Under the pieces are notes generated by a model. That model was not told the DNA's origin, did no database searches, and saw only the letters and a list, made by a program, of their open reading frames with translations. DNA of 44,250 nt from Thiotrichaceae bacterium (lineage in GTDB: Bacteria; Pseudomonadota; Gammaproteobacteria; Thiotrichales; Thiotrichaceae), in NCBI GenBank assembly GCA_026991755.1, contig JALXAX010000153.1, forward strand, positions 1-44,250. The letters are read 5' to 3'. Below, one piece after another: positions 1 through 8,138 of this stretch (position 1 is its first letter; the number at the start of each line of letters is the position of its first letter). The translations under genes and the position numbers were made by a program.

Positions 1-54
1 CCATTCCCTGCAAGACGCGCCTAGCGGCTAACCGCTTCCTGGCTCGCCCGAAGG

Positions 55-151
55 GAGCAACCCAAAGCGCTCAATACTGCGTTATGGGTCTTGCCAAGGG
101 AACAACCATTGCCTGCAACCCAAGCCTTGTCTTGAGCGCTTTGGGTTGCTC
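55..151. repeat. Inverted repeat with perfect 20-bp arms
   Basis: The arms at 55-74 and 132-151 are exact reverse complements, each running from GAGCAACCC to GCGCTCAA or the reverse, and they enclose 57 bp. The pair lies downstream of the transglycosylase gene, which is read leftwards. No ORF crosses it convincingly. It looks like a mobile palindromic repeat or an extended terminator. No second copy was seen in the window. Confidence 0.75.
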
Positions 152-155
152 TGTA

Positions 156-185
156 TCCATCAAACCTAAGTTGCTGGAGTACTAG
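156..185. repeat. Partial copy of family E hairpin repeat
   Basis: These 30 bases match the loop and right arm of the 37-bp hairpins at 9888-9924 and 22019-22055 with about two mismatches, ending in TGGAGTACTAG. The left arm is missing and unrelated sequence takes its place. The copy lies 11 bases beyond the stop codon of the leftward transglycosylase gene, so it occupies the same gene-end position as the other two copies but should not fold as well. Confidence 0.8.
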
Positions 186-196
186 ACTTCTCTCAG

Positions 197-835
197 CTAT
201 CTTTTGAAGAGATGAGGCGCTCTAGCTTTTAATGCCAGCATTCCCTGTCGACCAGGCTTTCCCCTTACTTTGTTAGCCTTCTGTGAAGAATTAACAACAG
301 CTAGAGAAGGGCGTAGCTTATGATAAACAGCCGTAACATTTTTGACGTAATGACGAGTTTCTTTATAGGGAGGAACTCCCTTATAGTGATCTACACGCCC
401 TTCCCCCGCATTGTATGCTGCTAATACTTTAGCTAAATCACCTTTGTAACGCTGTTGTAAAAAGCGTAAATACCTTGTGCCCGCATGGATATTTTGTGAG
501 GGATTAAAGCTATCTTTTACGCCAAACCTATCAGCAGTATCTGGCATAAGTTGCATCAATCCTTGCGCGCCAGCATGTGAAACCGCTTTTCGGTTATAGC
601 AGGATTCAATCGCGATAACAGAACGGATCAAATTAGGATCAACCTTATAGCGCTTCGCTGCACTAGCAATAGGCTTCTGGTAACGCTTTGACTTGTTAAG
701 GATCGTGGAAGCACTAGCGGTGATACAACCCGTTGCATAGGCAGGCGTAGCAACGGCTAACAATACACTGGTCAGTAACAGCGTAAACCCGTATATAAAG
801 ACTTTATCGAATAATTCATTCACAGCGTTGCTCAA
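197..835 (-). CDS. Secreted lytic transglycosylase (SLT / goose-lysozyme fold)
   Basis: This is a periplasmic murein lytic transglycosylase of the Slt70/MltC/MltE catalytic-domain type, which cleaves the MurNAc-GlcNAc bond to form 1,6-anhydro ends. The N-terminus is hydrophobic (about residues 12-34), with a possible signal cleavage after AYA. The catalytic domain spans about residues 58-175. It shows the IESCYN motif with the likely catalytic Glu77, then GAQGLMQLMP and AAYNAGEGRV, which are the hallmark motifs of the family. The tail after about residue 175 is short and basic. The start used is TTG; a GTG four codons later is an alternative. The gene stands alone, with repeats on both sides and family E repeat DNA just past its stop codon. 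The exact family member cannot be assigned. Confidence 0.9.
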   Translation of the reverse strand: MSNAVNELFDKVFIYGFTLLLTSVLLAVATPAYATGCITASASTILNKSKRYQKPIASAAKRYKVDPNLIRSVIAIESCYNRKAVSHAGAQGLMQLMPDTADRFGVKDSFNPSQNIHAGTRYLRFLQQRYKGDLAKVLAAYNAGEGRVDHYKGVPPYKETRHYVKNVTAVYHKLRPSLAVVNSSQKANKVRGKPGRQGMLALKARAPHLFKR

Positions 836-924
836 TCCATATATTAGAAAGTACTAATATTATAGTCGACAATAGCCCTCATAAGTTCAATTACCTTATA
901 GTGGGACGGTATATATTAGTTGTC

Positions 925-945
925 CCCCTCTTTCTCAAAGAGGGG
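925..945. repeat. Perfect 9-bp-stem hairpin, C/G-rich
   Basis: CCCCTCTTT at 925-933 pairs with AAAGAGGGG at 937-945 around a 3-base loop. It is one of two C-run hairpins in the 382-bp gap between the transglycosylase and the SH3 lipoprotein. No run of T follows on either strand, so it resembles a dispersed repeat more than a classical terminator. Nothing else in this gap was recognised. Confidence 0.7.
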
Positions 946-1005
946 AGATTTAAAAAGTCAGCAATAGATATTGAAGTATCAGGATATTACTAACTTTCGT
1001 TAAAT

Positions 1006-1023
1006 CCCCCTTCAAAAAGGGGG
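1006..1023. repeat. C-run/G-run hairpin repeat
   Basis: CCCCCTT pairs with AAGGGGG around a 4-base A-rich loop, with AAAT before it. A related unit with the same C-run, AAAAAG and G-run wording is found at about 42020-42052, so this looks like a dispersed short repeat of the kind common in environmental gammaproteobacteria. Confidence 0.7.
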
Positions 1024-1217
1024 AGGCTAAAATGAATCCTTTCACAGTCTCATCCGCCGACGTGACAGTTGTGAGACTTGATTAGAATTTAAACGTAAAT
1101 ACTTTTGGAACGATTAATACAACATGTTGGATGGGTTAGCGAGTTTCCTTAAACGTATCAACAGCATTTTCTTTCACATGCCATTTAGATACAAAGTGTA
1201 GGTTTGTTAATTGATAT

Positions 1218-2105
1218 TTATTGTGCTGACAACCTAGTTCTCAGCGTAGTTAAAGCATCCTTAAAGAGTGGAATAGTCGTTGTGAGTTCATCAATCTCAG
1301 ATAACACACTTTTATCAACGCCACTTACTTTGGGAGTTTCTTTCCCATTAGCAAAAACCTTGGCTATAAAAGCTATAAATTTATTATCTTCATCACCTTG
1401 TGTTTGCTGAGCTTTTTTAGTCATCTGTTGGTAATCAGCATATAAATAGTAACGCTTGCCATTAAGAACAGTGTGCGAATAACCTACTAGCAAACCATCT
1501 AACCACCTCATATCTGCTAAGGCTTTTCCTGCTGCGGAGGCTTTCTTATCAAGAACTGCCACTAGCTGATCTCTTAAGCCTTGACCATATGTGTACACAT
1601 TAGCAAAACGTTCGCTATCGCTGGCTTCTACATAGGCTTGATTATAATTACTGATAGCCGTAGATAACTCACTACCAAAGAAGCTTGTTATACGCCGAGC
1701 TACTATTTGCTGCATGAGCGCTTGGCCTGCTTTGTTATTTGTCGTTACATTGATGGTTGCTGCATAAACCCAGCCCATTTGATCATCAGATATTTTCACA
1801 TATAACCAAGGGTCGTTATAGCGAATGCCTCGTAACTTGACAGGTGCCGTCACTTCGCTTATTTGATGCTGCCATTCTACTTTACTACCTGCTGGTAACT
1901 TAGCCACTACTGAGCTATTCATACTGGGACTTTTTCTTACATTAACCGTATTAAGCGCCACTTCGAGCATGACAGGTGCAGACACATCTTCTTCAACACT
2001 AGTATCGATAATAGTGATGGTCTCATCAATCGCTGTCTCGTCTTTGTTGGAACATGCCACTGCCAAAAAAAGTGTGGAGAGCATTAATAAAATCCATTTA
2101 TTCAT
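1218..2105 (-). CDS. SH3-domain lipoprotein of unknown function
   Basis: The protein has 295 residues. It begins with a lipoprotein-type signal (hydrophobic residues 4-17, LAVAC at about 14-18), so Cys18 is the probable lipidated residue. An acidic linker leads to a bacterial SH3 domain at about residues 48-122, with the typical LNVRKSPS-like and GWVYA motifs (here VNVRKSPSMNSS and MGWVYAATIN). The remaining 170 residues are mainly helical and not recognised. SH3 domains of this type usually bind cell-wall or protein ligands in the periplasm, so an envelope role is inferred. The ATG start is well placed before the signal peptide. The gene lies between gluQ and the transglycosylase and shares no obvious pathway with either. 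Confidence 0.75.
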   Translation of the reverse strand: MNKWILLMLSTLFLAVACSNKDETAIDETITIIDTSVEEDVSAPVMLEVALNTVNVRKSPSMNSSVVAKLPAGSKVEWQHQISEVTAPVKLRGIRYNDPWLYVKISDDQMGWVYAATINVTTNNKAGQALMQQIVARRITSFFGSELSTAISNYNQAYVEASDSERFANVYTYGQGLRDQLVAVLDKKASAAGKALADMRWLDGLLVGYSHTVLNGKRYYLYADYQQMTKKAQQTQGDEDNKFIAFIAKVFANGKETPKVSGVDKSVLSEIDELTTTIPLFKDALTTLRTRLSAQ

Positions 2106-2153
2106 TTAGTTTTCCTTTTTTCTACGATATTCAATGATTGCTAGAAAGCTTGT

Positions 2154-2180
2154 GTCGGATGACGCTGTCGCTTATCCGAC
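2154..2180. terminator. Hairpin between gluQ and the SH3 lipoprotein
   Basis: GTCGGAT at 2154-2160 pairs with ATCCGAC at 2174-2180 around a 13-base loop containing CGCTGTCG. It lies 37 bases beyond the gluQ stop on the minus strand, between that gene and the lipoprotein start. The wording recalls REP-type GGAT/ATCC hairpins. A role as terminator or transcript stabiliser is inferred, and there is no clear T-tract. Confidence 0.5.
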
Positions 2181-2217
2181 CAACACTAAAGTGCTGCTTC
2201 AAACAGTGAAATGGAAA

Positions 2218-3117
2218 CTACAGTCGGTTGTTTTCAACCGCCCACTGCAAGATCTTTTCAGGGGCTTCGTTCTCAACAGCTACCTCTTCTATAGGCTGAT
2301 TATAGACACCCAAAAACCTAAGCGCTTGAATAATATTAGCTGATGCTTGGCTGTTAGATAAAGCTGGCGCATGTGTCTGTTTACTTAGCTTTTGTCCTTG
2401 TTCATTATTTACCATTGGTAAATGGCAATAATCAGGCTGCTTAAAGCCAAGTAGCTTTTGTAAATATATTTGTCGAGCTGTGTTATCTAACAGATCTTCA
2501 CCTCTTACCACTTCGGTTATGCCTTGGTCTTCATCATCAACAACAACCGCAAGTTGATAGGCAAAATACCCATCTGAGCGCTTGATAATAAAATCCCCCA
2601 ACTCTTTTTCAAGATTCTGACATTGCTTACCTTTGTACGCATCATGAAAACAAATAGTTTCGTTGTGTATATCGGTTCGCACACGAATCGCTTTGGGTAA
2701 TTCAAAAGAGTGCTGAGCTTTACGACAAGTAGCGGGATAGATAATACCGTAGTGACCTCGTTTTGCACTTCGCATCAGGGCTTTACGGGTACAAGTGCAG
2801 ACATATACCTGACCAGCGTTCTTAAGTTGCTGAAGCGCATGGGTATAAAGCGATTCACGCTGACTCTGATAAACGACTTCGCCATCCCAGTGCAAGCCAT
2901 GAGCTTCTAATGTTCGAAGGATGCTGTCGGCTGCGCCTTTGACTTCTCGCAATGGATCTAAATCTTCCATGCGCACCAACCATTGGCCTTGATGATTTTT
3001 AGCACGAAGGTAGCTGCCAACGGCTGCAACCAGAGAGCCCATATGCAATTCACCCGTGGGGGAAGGGGCAAACCTGCCAATATAGTGGTTAGTGTTGATA
3101 GTTGAACGTGTTGTCAT
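2218..3117 (-). CDS. gluQ: Glutamyl-Q tRNA(Asp) synthetase
   Basis: This enzyme activates glutamate and attaches it to the queuosine base at position 34 of tRNA(Asp). It is a truncated class I GluRS paralogue (299 residues, the normal family length) without an anticodon-binding domain. The HIGH-type motif is HMGS at 25-28 inside APSPTGELHMGSL, and the KMSKS equivalent is KLSKQ at 243-247. A zinc site is visible as C107, C109, Y127 and C131, the same Cys/Cys/Tyr/Cys spacing remembered for E. coli YadB. In many gammaproteobacteria this gene follows dksA; here it does not. A palindromic repeat lies just upstream of the start (3139-3254). Confidence 0.95.
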   Translation of the reverse strand: MTTRSTINTNHYIGRFAPSPTGELHMGSLVAAVGSYLRAKNHQGQWLVRMEDLDPLREVKGAADSILRTLEAHGLHWDGEVVYQSQRESLYTHALQQLKNAGQVYVCTCTRKALMRSAKRGHYGIIYPATCRKAQHSFELPKAIRVRTDIHNETICFHDAYKGKQCQNLEKELGDFIIKRSDGYFAYQLAVVVDDEDQGITEVVRGEDLLDNTARQIYLQKLLGFKQPDYCHLPMVNNEQGQKLSKQTHAPALSNSQASANIIQALRFLGVYNQPIEEVAVENEAPEKILQWAVENNRL

Positions 3118-3138
3118 TGAGTCAGTAAGCTAAGCTAA

Positions 3139-3254
3139 TATTAATGGTTTCAAAAGTAATGACATACATCTGGAGACGGGGCTTCAGCCCCGTTAAGCCG
3201 AGACTGAAGTCTCGGTTCCATGAGTATGTGCCAATACATATGAAATCATTAATA
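3139..3254. repeat. Double-hairpin palindromic element (BIME-like)
   Basis: Two strong hairpins sit side by side. CGGGGCT pairs with AGCCCCG at 3177-3192, and CCGAGACT pairs with AGTCTCGG at 3198-3215. They are framed by a larger inverted pair at 3139-3152 and 3241-3254, which matches at 13 of 14 positions. The arrangement is that of a bacterial interspersed mosaic element built from REP units. It lies between gluQ and the pgsA end, and both genes are read leftwards. Confidence 0.8.
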
Positions 3255-3298
3255 TAATGTAATTGCCCCTAAAGTATGTGATGAAAGACAACGCACTA

Positions 3299-3323
3299 GG
3301 AGGCTGTCTTAGAACTAAGAAGC
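3299..3323. repeat. Solo end of family C repeat
   Basis: The sequence GGAGGCTGTC followed by TAGAACTA and AAGCT matches the terminal arm of the 200-bp element at 41636-41835 with a few changes. Only one arm is present. It lies seven bases past the pgsA stop codon, so it is either a decayed remnant or a recombined end. Confidence 0.65.
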
Positions 3324-3330
3324 TATCCGT

Positions 3331-3882
3331 CTACTCATTATTCATGCCTTTAAACGCGCCCATTAAATATTGCACCATGGAGATCAACGTTAATGCCGTA
3401 GCAATCGCTAGTGCTATTAGACCAAGCTCACGAATAGGAATTACACCAAACAGGGGCTGGTTATAGAGTAAGAAAATCAGTGCTATAATCTGCGCTGTTG
3501 TCTTTACCTTACCGATAAAGGCAACCGCTACTTTACCTCTTTGACCGACCTCAGCCATCCATTCGCGTAATGCAGAGATAATGACTTCACGTCCCACAAT
3601 GGCAATCGCTGCAAGCGTAACCCAGAATTCAGCTTCTCGCTCCACGATCAGAAGCAATGCAACCACCACCATCAACTTGTCTGCAACAGGGTCAAGAAAG
3701 GCGCCTAATCGAGATTCCTGATTCAGCTTTCTTGCATAATAGCCATCCGCCCAGTCCGTTAAACCTGCCAAACCAAAGATAATAGCCGTCACTAATGGAT
3801 GCCCCATATAATGAGTCACTACCATTAACGGAATCATCGCAATGCGTAGCAAGGTAAGTGCTGTCGGTAAGTTAATGTTCAT
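3331..3882 (-). CDS. pgsA: CDP-diacylglycerol--glycerol-3-phosphate 3-phosphatidyltransferase
   Basis: PgsA makes phosphatidylglycerol phosphate from CDP-diacylglycerol and glycerol-3-phosphate in the inner membrane, the committed step to phosphatidylglycerol and cardiolipin. The CDP-alcohol phosphotransferase signature is complete: D43, D46, G47, A50, R51, G60, D64 and D68 in the pattern DxxDGxxARx8GxxxDxxxD. There are about five hydrophobic segments over 183 residues, the usual family length. It follows uvrC by 54 bp on the same strand, the uvrC-pgsA order found across gammaproteobacteria, so the two are probably cotranscribed. Confidence 0.95.
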   Translation of the reverse strand: MNINLPTALTLLRIAMIPLMVVTHYMGHPLVTAIIFGLAGLTDWADGYYARKLNQESRLGAFLDPVADKLMVVVALLLIVEREAEFWVTLAAIAIVGREVIISALREWMAEVGQRGKVAVAFIGKVKTTAQIIALIFLLYNQPLFGVIPIRELGLIALAIATALTLISMVQYLMGAFKGMNNE

Positions 3883-3936
3883 TGCTGGTTTTATTCCTTT
3901 TAAGCCGTTTACTGAAGCTAATTGCTAGTTTTTTGC

Positions 3937-5778
3937 CTATTCCCGATTAAATTGCTCATAGACTTTCTCTGCCAGTTGTTGGCTAATTCCATGTACTTTA
4001 GCTAATTCGTCGACACTAGCACGCGATACCGCACGAAGACCACCAAATTGTTTGAGGATGCTTTGTCGACGCTTTGGACCCAAACCCGCTATCTCTTCTA
4101 ACACGGAAGAAGTGCGTGCTTTTTGCCTACGCTGTCGATGGCCTGTAATGGCAAAACGATGTGCTTCATCCCTGACTTGTTGCACCAAATGCATGGCGCT
4201 TGAGTGAGGAGATAACACAACACGACGGTTTTCAACAATTAAATTATCACACTCTGCTCGACGGCCTTCACCTTTCACAACACCTATAATATCGACGCTG
4301 CTAATCTGTAACTCTTGAAGAATAGTAACCGCTTGTGTCACTTGTCCTTTACCGCCATCAATCAACAGAATATCTGGCAGTTTAGCATCAGTCTCAACGA
4401 TTCTCTTAAAGCGTCGGCGCAATACCTGACGCATGGCGGCATAATCATCACCAGGCTGTATATCAGTAATATTAAAGCGACGATATTCCGCTTTAATCGC
4501 ACCTTCTGTACCAAAAACAACACACGACGCGACCGTCGCTTCGCCTTGAGTATGGCTTATGTCGAAGCACTCAATTCGGGTAGGAATATAACCCAAATCC
4601 AACTCTTCTTGTAAGGCATATAAGCGTTTCTCAATACCTTCTTTTGACGCAATATGAATATTCAATGCATGTTGCGCATTACGCACTGCCATTTCTAACC
4701 ATTTCGCCCGATCGCCCCGAACCTTGTAGGTAAAGCTCACTTTTCGTTCGGCTTTTATGCTTAACATTTCAGCTAATACATCTGCGTTCTCAGGCTTATG
4801 TGTTAGCAAAATCTCACCAGGAATTTGTCGTTTAAGGTAATACTGCGCCATAAAGCTTTCCAATATACTGGCTTCGGTCTCTTCTATATCAGGTACTTTT
4901 GGGAAAAAGTTCTTATTTCCTAGATGATTGCCATTGCGTATCGAATGTACTTGGACACTGGCTGTTTTCGAAGCATATTGTATAGCGATAACATCAACAT
5001 CGCCCTGCCCTCCACTAATGGACTGTTGTTGCGATACTTGACGTAAACGTTCTATTTGATCGCGTACATCAGCCGCCTGTTCAAATTCCAGTTTAACCGA
5101 GTGAGCATCCATACTAGTAACGAGTTCATCAATAACCTGTTGACTCTTACCTTTTAGAAATTTAATCGTTTGAGATACATTTTTTTGATAATCAGGCTGT
5201 GTGATTTCCCCCGTACACGGTGCGGTACACCGCTCTATCTGATATTGCAAACAAGGACGTGAGCGATTACTAAAGTAGCTATCTTCACACTGTCGCACTT
5301 TGAACAGTTTTTGTAATAAATTAAGCGATTCACGTACCGCACCTGCGCTTGGATAAGGGCCAAAATAATCCCCTTTATGCTTTCTACCCCCACGATAAAA
5401 AGCGACACGAGGAAAAGCTTTGTCGGTAGAAATATGGATATAGGGGTAGCTTTTATCATCACGTAACAGAACGTTATAACGCGGATGGTGTTTTTTAATT
5501 AAGTTGCTTTCCAGCAGTAGAGCTTCTGCTTCCGTCGCCGTTAGCGTGATCTGCACATCACAAATCTGTTTTACCATCGACCACGTTCGTGAATTAACAA
5601 TCGTGCCACGAAAGTAGCTACTCACTCGGCTTTTTAAATCTTTTGCCTTGCCCACATAAAGAATTTCCTCGCTCGCATCTATCATGCGATAGACGCCAGG
5701 CTTATGCGGCACTGTTTTTAGAAAACAATCACTATCAAAGTCATTATTATTAGACGATGGGGATGTAAAATCACTCAT
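3937..5778 (-). CDS. uvrC: Excinuclease ABC subunit C
   Basis: UvrC is the dual-incision nuclease of UvrABC nucleotide excision repair. At 613 residues it is full length. The order is: an N-terminal GIY-YIG nuclease for the 3' cut (GVY at 28-30, YVGKAKDLKSR at 41-51, Glu90 in LLLESNLIKKHHPRYN); a cysteine cluster about residues 158-173; a UVR motif that binds UvrB at about 215-250; an RNase-H-like nuclease for the 5' cut (ECFDISHTQG, LLIDGGKGQV, DEAHRFAITGHR); and a C-terminal helix-hairpin-helix pair starting at IAGLGPKRR. All key motifs are present. It heads a probable two-gene operon with pgsA. Confidence 0.97.
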   Translation of the reverse strand: MSDFTSPSSNNNDFDSDCFLKTVPHKPGVYRMIDASEEILYVGKAKDLKSRVSSYFRGTIVNSRTWSMVKQICDVQITLTATEAEALLLESNLIKKHHPRYNVLLRDDKSYPYIHISTDKAFPRVAFYRGGRKHKGDYFGPYPSAGAVRESLNLLQKLFKVRQCEDSYFSNRSRPCLQYQIERCTAPCTGEITQPDYQKNVSQTIKFLKGKSQQVIDELVTSMDAHSVKLEFEQAADVRDQIERLRQVSQQQSISGGQGDVDVIAIQYASKTASVQVHSIRNGNHLGNKNFFPKVPDIEETEASILESFMAQYYLKRQIPGEILLTHKPENADVLAEMLSIKAERKVSFTYKVRGDRAKWLEMAVRNAQHALNIHIASKEGIEKRLYALQEELDLGYIPTRIECFDISHTQGEATVASCVVFGTEGAIKAEYRRFNITDIQPGDDYAAMRQVLRRRFKRIVETDAKLPDILLIDGGKGQVTQAVTILQELQISSVDIIGVVKGEGRRAECDNLIVENRRVVLSPHSSAMHLVQQVRDEAHRFAITGHRQRRQKARTSSVLEEIAGLGPKRRQSILKQFGGLRAVSRASVDELAKVHGISQQLAEKVYEQFNRE

Positions 5779-5861
5779 TCATTTAGCTTACAAACTAACG
5801 ATAAATAATGCTACCAAAAGCCATCATCGCTGGACAGCGTTTTTAGGTATTAACACCTGTA

Positions 5862-6158
5862 CTATGCACTGGCTTTATAGCGATCTTTACTTGTTTGAAC
5901 AACGCGACCTTGGTTGGCGGGTCTTTTGCCATTTTCTACTAGCAATGCCACATGAACGGCATTAATCACTTTCCTGATGTGTTTGCTATATTCAAAGGCT
6001 CTATTTTGCTTCTTTAAAAGTAGCTGTCTGTATAAATCAAGGTTAGCTTCAAATTGTTCTTTTTCTAGTTTCTTTTTGGTCAATATGGGTATAACTATTA
6101 GTGACAACGACAAACCAAACAGGAAACCTGATAATACAGCGATACTTAAATCGGTCAT
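5862..6158 (-). CDS. Small membrane-anchored protein of unknown function
   Basis: The product has 98 residues. One N-terminal transmembrane helix (about residues 5-27) is followed by a charged helical stretch rich in K, E and Q (about 28-70) that could form a coiled coil, and a short basic tail. The start is supported by GAGAG seven bases before the ATG. No family was recognised. It lies between recJ and uvrC on the same strand, 172 bp after recJ, so it may share transcription with either. The arrangement, a tail in the cytoplasm behind one anchor, would suit a scaffold or regulatory partner, but no function can be claimed. Confidence 0.6.
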   Translation of the reverse strand: MTDLSIAVLSGFLFGLSLSLIVIPILTKKKLEKEQFEANLDLYRQLLLKKQNRAFEYSKHIRKVINAVHVALLVENGKRPANQGRVVQTSKDRYKASA

Positions 6159-6330
6159 CAGTAACTCTCTTATTTTTATAATTATTATGGGTATTGGATA
6201 TGTGGTTAGAGGTATAAAAGTATTCTAGAACGAAAACATGAGTCCTATAAGCTTTAATAATCTCCTTAGCAATACTTTACAATGTGGCTTTCAATGTGAC
6301 AAATAAAGCCGATAAATGCAGTGTCAGCCT

Positions 6331-8073
6331 CTAAGCCAAAAGCTTCTCTATCACCAATTGAGGTGACAAAAACCCTTTATATTCATTAACATCAAATCGA
6401 TAGAGAAGGTGTATTTCCTCACCCACCTCTGCCCATAGCGTCGGGTCAATATTAAAAACGATAGCCTGAACAGGAAGCACAGGGATAGGCTCATTAGCAA
6501 GTACAGGCTGTAGCACTAGTTTTAAATGCGTCTCTTTTAACACGGTTCTATTTTGAATAATGAATCGTCCATCAAACACAGGTGCAGGAAAATGCTGCCC
6601 CCAAGGTGCCGCTGATCTGAGTATTTCTGCTGTCTCTAAGGTGAAGTCTTCGGCGGCTAATTCACCATCCGTAAAGTGCGTTTCCAAAAAGGTATCATCT
6701 TCATTGTAACGCTCCGCGATGAGATTAACGGCTTGCTGAAATTCATTAAACTTTGAGGACTCCAGAGACAAACCAGCCGCCATTGCATGACCACCAAACT
6801 TGCTTAATAATTCAGGATTTTGACTGGCGACTTCATCCAATAAATCCCGCATATGGATGCCTTTAATAGAGCGTGCTGAGCCTTTAATTTCACCTTCATT
6901 CTCACCAGGAGCGAAAGCAATCACGGGGCGGTTGAACATTTCCTTAATTCGGGATGCCAGAATACCCACCACACCCTGATGCCAGCTTTCGTTATACAAA
7001 CAATAAACAGCAGGAAGGTTGTCTACTGAGCATAAATCAAGCTGTTCTAACTCTCGCATTGCCTCATTTTTCATGCTGGTTTCAATAGCTCGCCGCTCTT
7101 TATTCATATCATTTAAGGTCGAGGCTATTTCTCTAGCTTCAGTGATTGAATCGGTTAACAAACATTCAATGCCCAAAGACATATCAGCCAAACGACCTGC
7201 TGCATTTAAGCGAGGGCCACAGGTAAAACCAAAATCTGTAGCTACCGCGCGCGATGCGTTACCACCTGCTATCTCAAACAGTGCAGTAATCCCTGCACAA
7301 CACTGCCCTACCCTTACACGACGCAGACCTTGCTCAACCAAAATACGATTATTAGCATCAAGAGGTACAACATCGGCTACCGTTCCTAATGCCACCAAGT
7401 CTAAGAGCGTTAGTAAATTGGGAGGCTGTATTTTTTGTTGGGTAAAATAATCCTGTTCTTGTAAATGACGCTTTAAGGCAAGCATGACATAAAAAATCAC
7501 TCCAACACCCGCCAACGACTTAGAAGGAAAATCATCATCCCGCAAATTAGGATTAACAATGACATTAGCATCAGGCAATGTTTTAGCAGGTAAATGATGA
7601 TCTGTGACCAAAACTTTAATACCTGCTTGACGGGCAGCAGCTACCCCTTCAAGGCTGGAGATTCCATTATCAACCGTGATGATTAAGTCAGGAGAGAAGC
7701 GCTGTGCTTCTTTAACAATTTCAGGCGTTAAACCATAGCCATACTCGAAACGATTAGGGACTAGATAATCGACATGCTTCGCACCCATTAGACATAATGC
7801 GCGATGAGCTAATGCAGTTGCTGTTGCGCCGTCTGCATCAAAATCCCCCACAATTAACAACTGTTCTTGTTGCTGAAGGCTTGCCGCTAATAACTCAGCG
7901 GCTTGCTCTACATTAGCTAAAGAAGAGATGGGTAATAGTTGGTTAAGATTAAATTGCAGCTCGTCGGTGGAGTTAACCCCGCGCCCTGCATATATCCTTT
8001 GAATTAAGGGTGATAGATCAGAGGGCTTAGTAGTTTGCAAAGAGCCTGATAGGGGGCGGGAAACGAGCTTCAT
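6331..8073 (-). CDS. recJ: Single-stranded-DNA-specific exonuclease RecJ
   Basis: RecJ is the 5'-3' ssDNA exonuclease of RecF-pathway recombination, mismatch repair and base excision repair. At 580 residues it has the normal length. DHH-superfamily motifs are intact: D77, D79 and D81 in GDFDADG; TVDNGISS at about 133-140; DHH at 158-160 in VTDHHLP; and the DHHA1 motif GGHAMAAG near residue 430. The C-terminal RecJ oligonucleotide-binding region runs to the end. The ATG at 8071-8073 is the only reasonable start. The gene is in the same orientation as the hypothetical gene and uvrC downstream. The upstream gap is short (65 bp) and carries a weak family A-like end at 8090-8102. Confidence 0.96.
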   Translation of the reverse strand: MKLVSRPLSGSLQTTKPSDLSPLIQRIYAGRGVNSTDELQFNLNQLLPISSLANVEQAAELLAASLQQQEQLLIVGDFDADGATATALAHRALCLMGAKHVDYLVPNRFEYGYGLTPEIVKEAQRFSPDLIITVDNGISSLEGVAAARQAGIKVLVTDHHLPAKTLPDANVIVNPNLRDDDFPSKSLAGVGVIFYVMLALKRHLQEQDYFTQQKIQPPNLLTLLDLVALGTVADVVPLDANNRILVEQGLRRVRVGQCCAGITALFEIAGGNASRAVATDFGFTCGPRLNAAGRLADMSLGIECLLTDSITEAREIASTLNDMNKERRAIETSMKNEAMRELEQLDLCSVDNLPAVYCLYNESWHQGVVGILASRIKEMFNRPVIAFAPGENEGEIKGSARSIKGIHMRDLLDEVASQNPELLSKFGGHAMAAGLSLESSKFNEFQQAVNLIAERYNEDDTFLETHFTDGELAAEDFTLETAEILRSAAPWGQHFPAPVFDGRFIIQNRTVLKETHLKLVLQPVLANEPIPVLPVQAIVFNIDPTLWAEVGEEIHLLYRFDVNEYKGFLSPQLVIEKLLA

Positions 8074-8138
8074 TGTACGATTATTACCTGAGACCTATGC
8101 ACAAAAAAAATGATGGATATTAATGACTTGAAAGGCCT

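Noticed and set aside
8090..8102. GAGACCTATGCAC upstream of recJ as another family A copy
   Set aside because: Only 13 bases match and the next bases do not follow the family well; listed as a possible remnant only.
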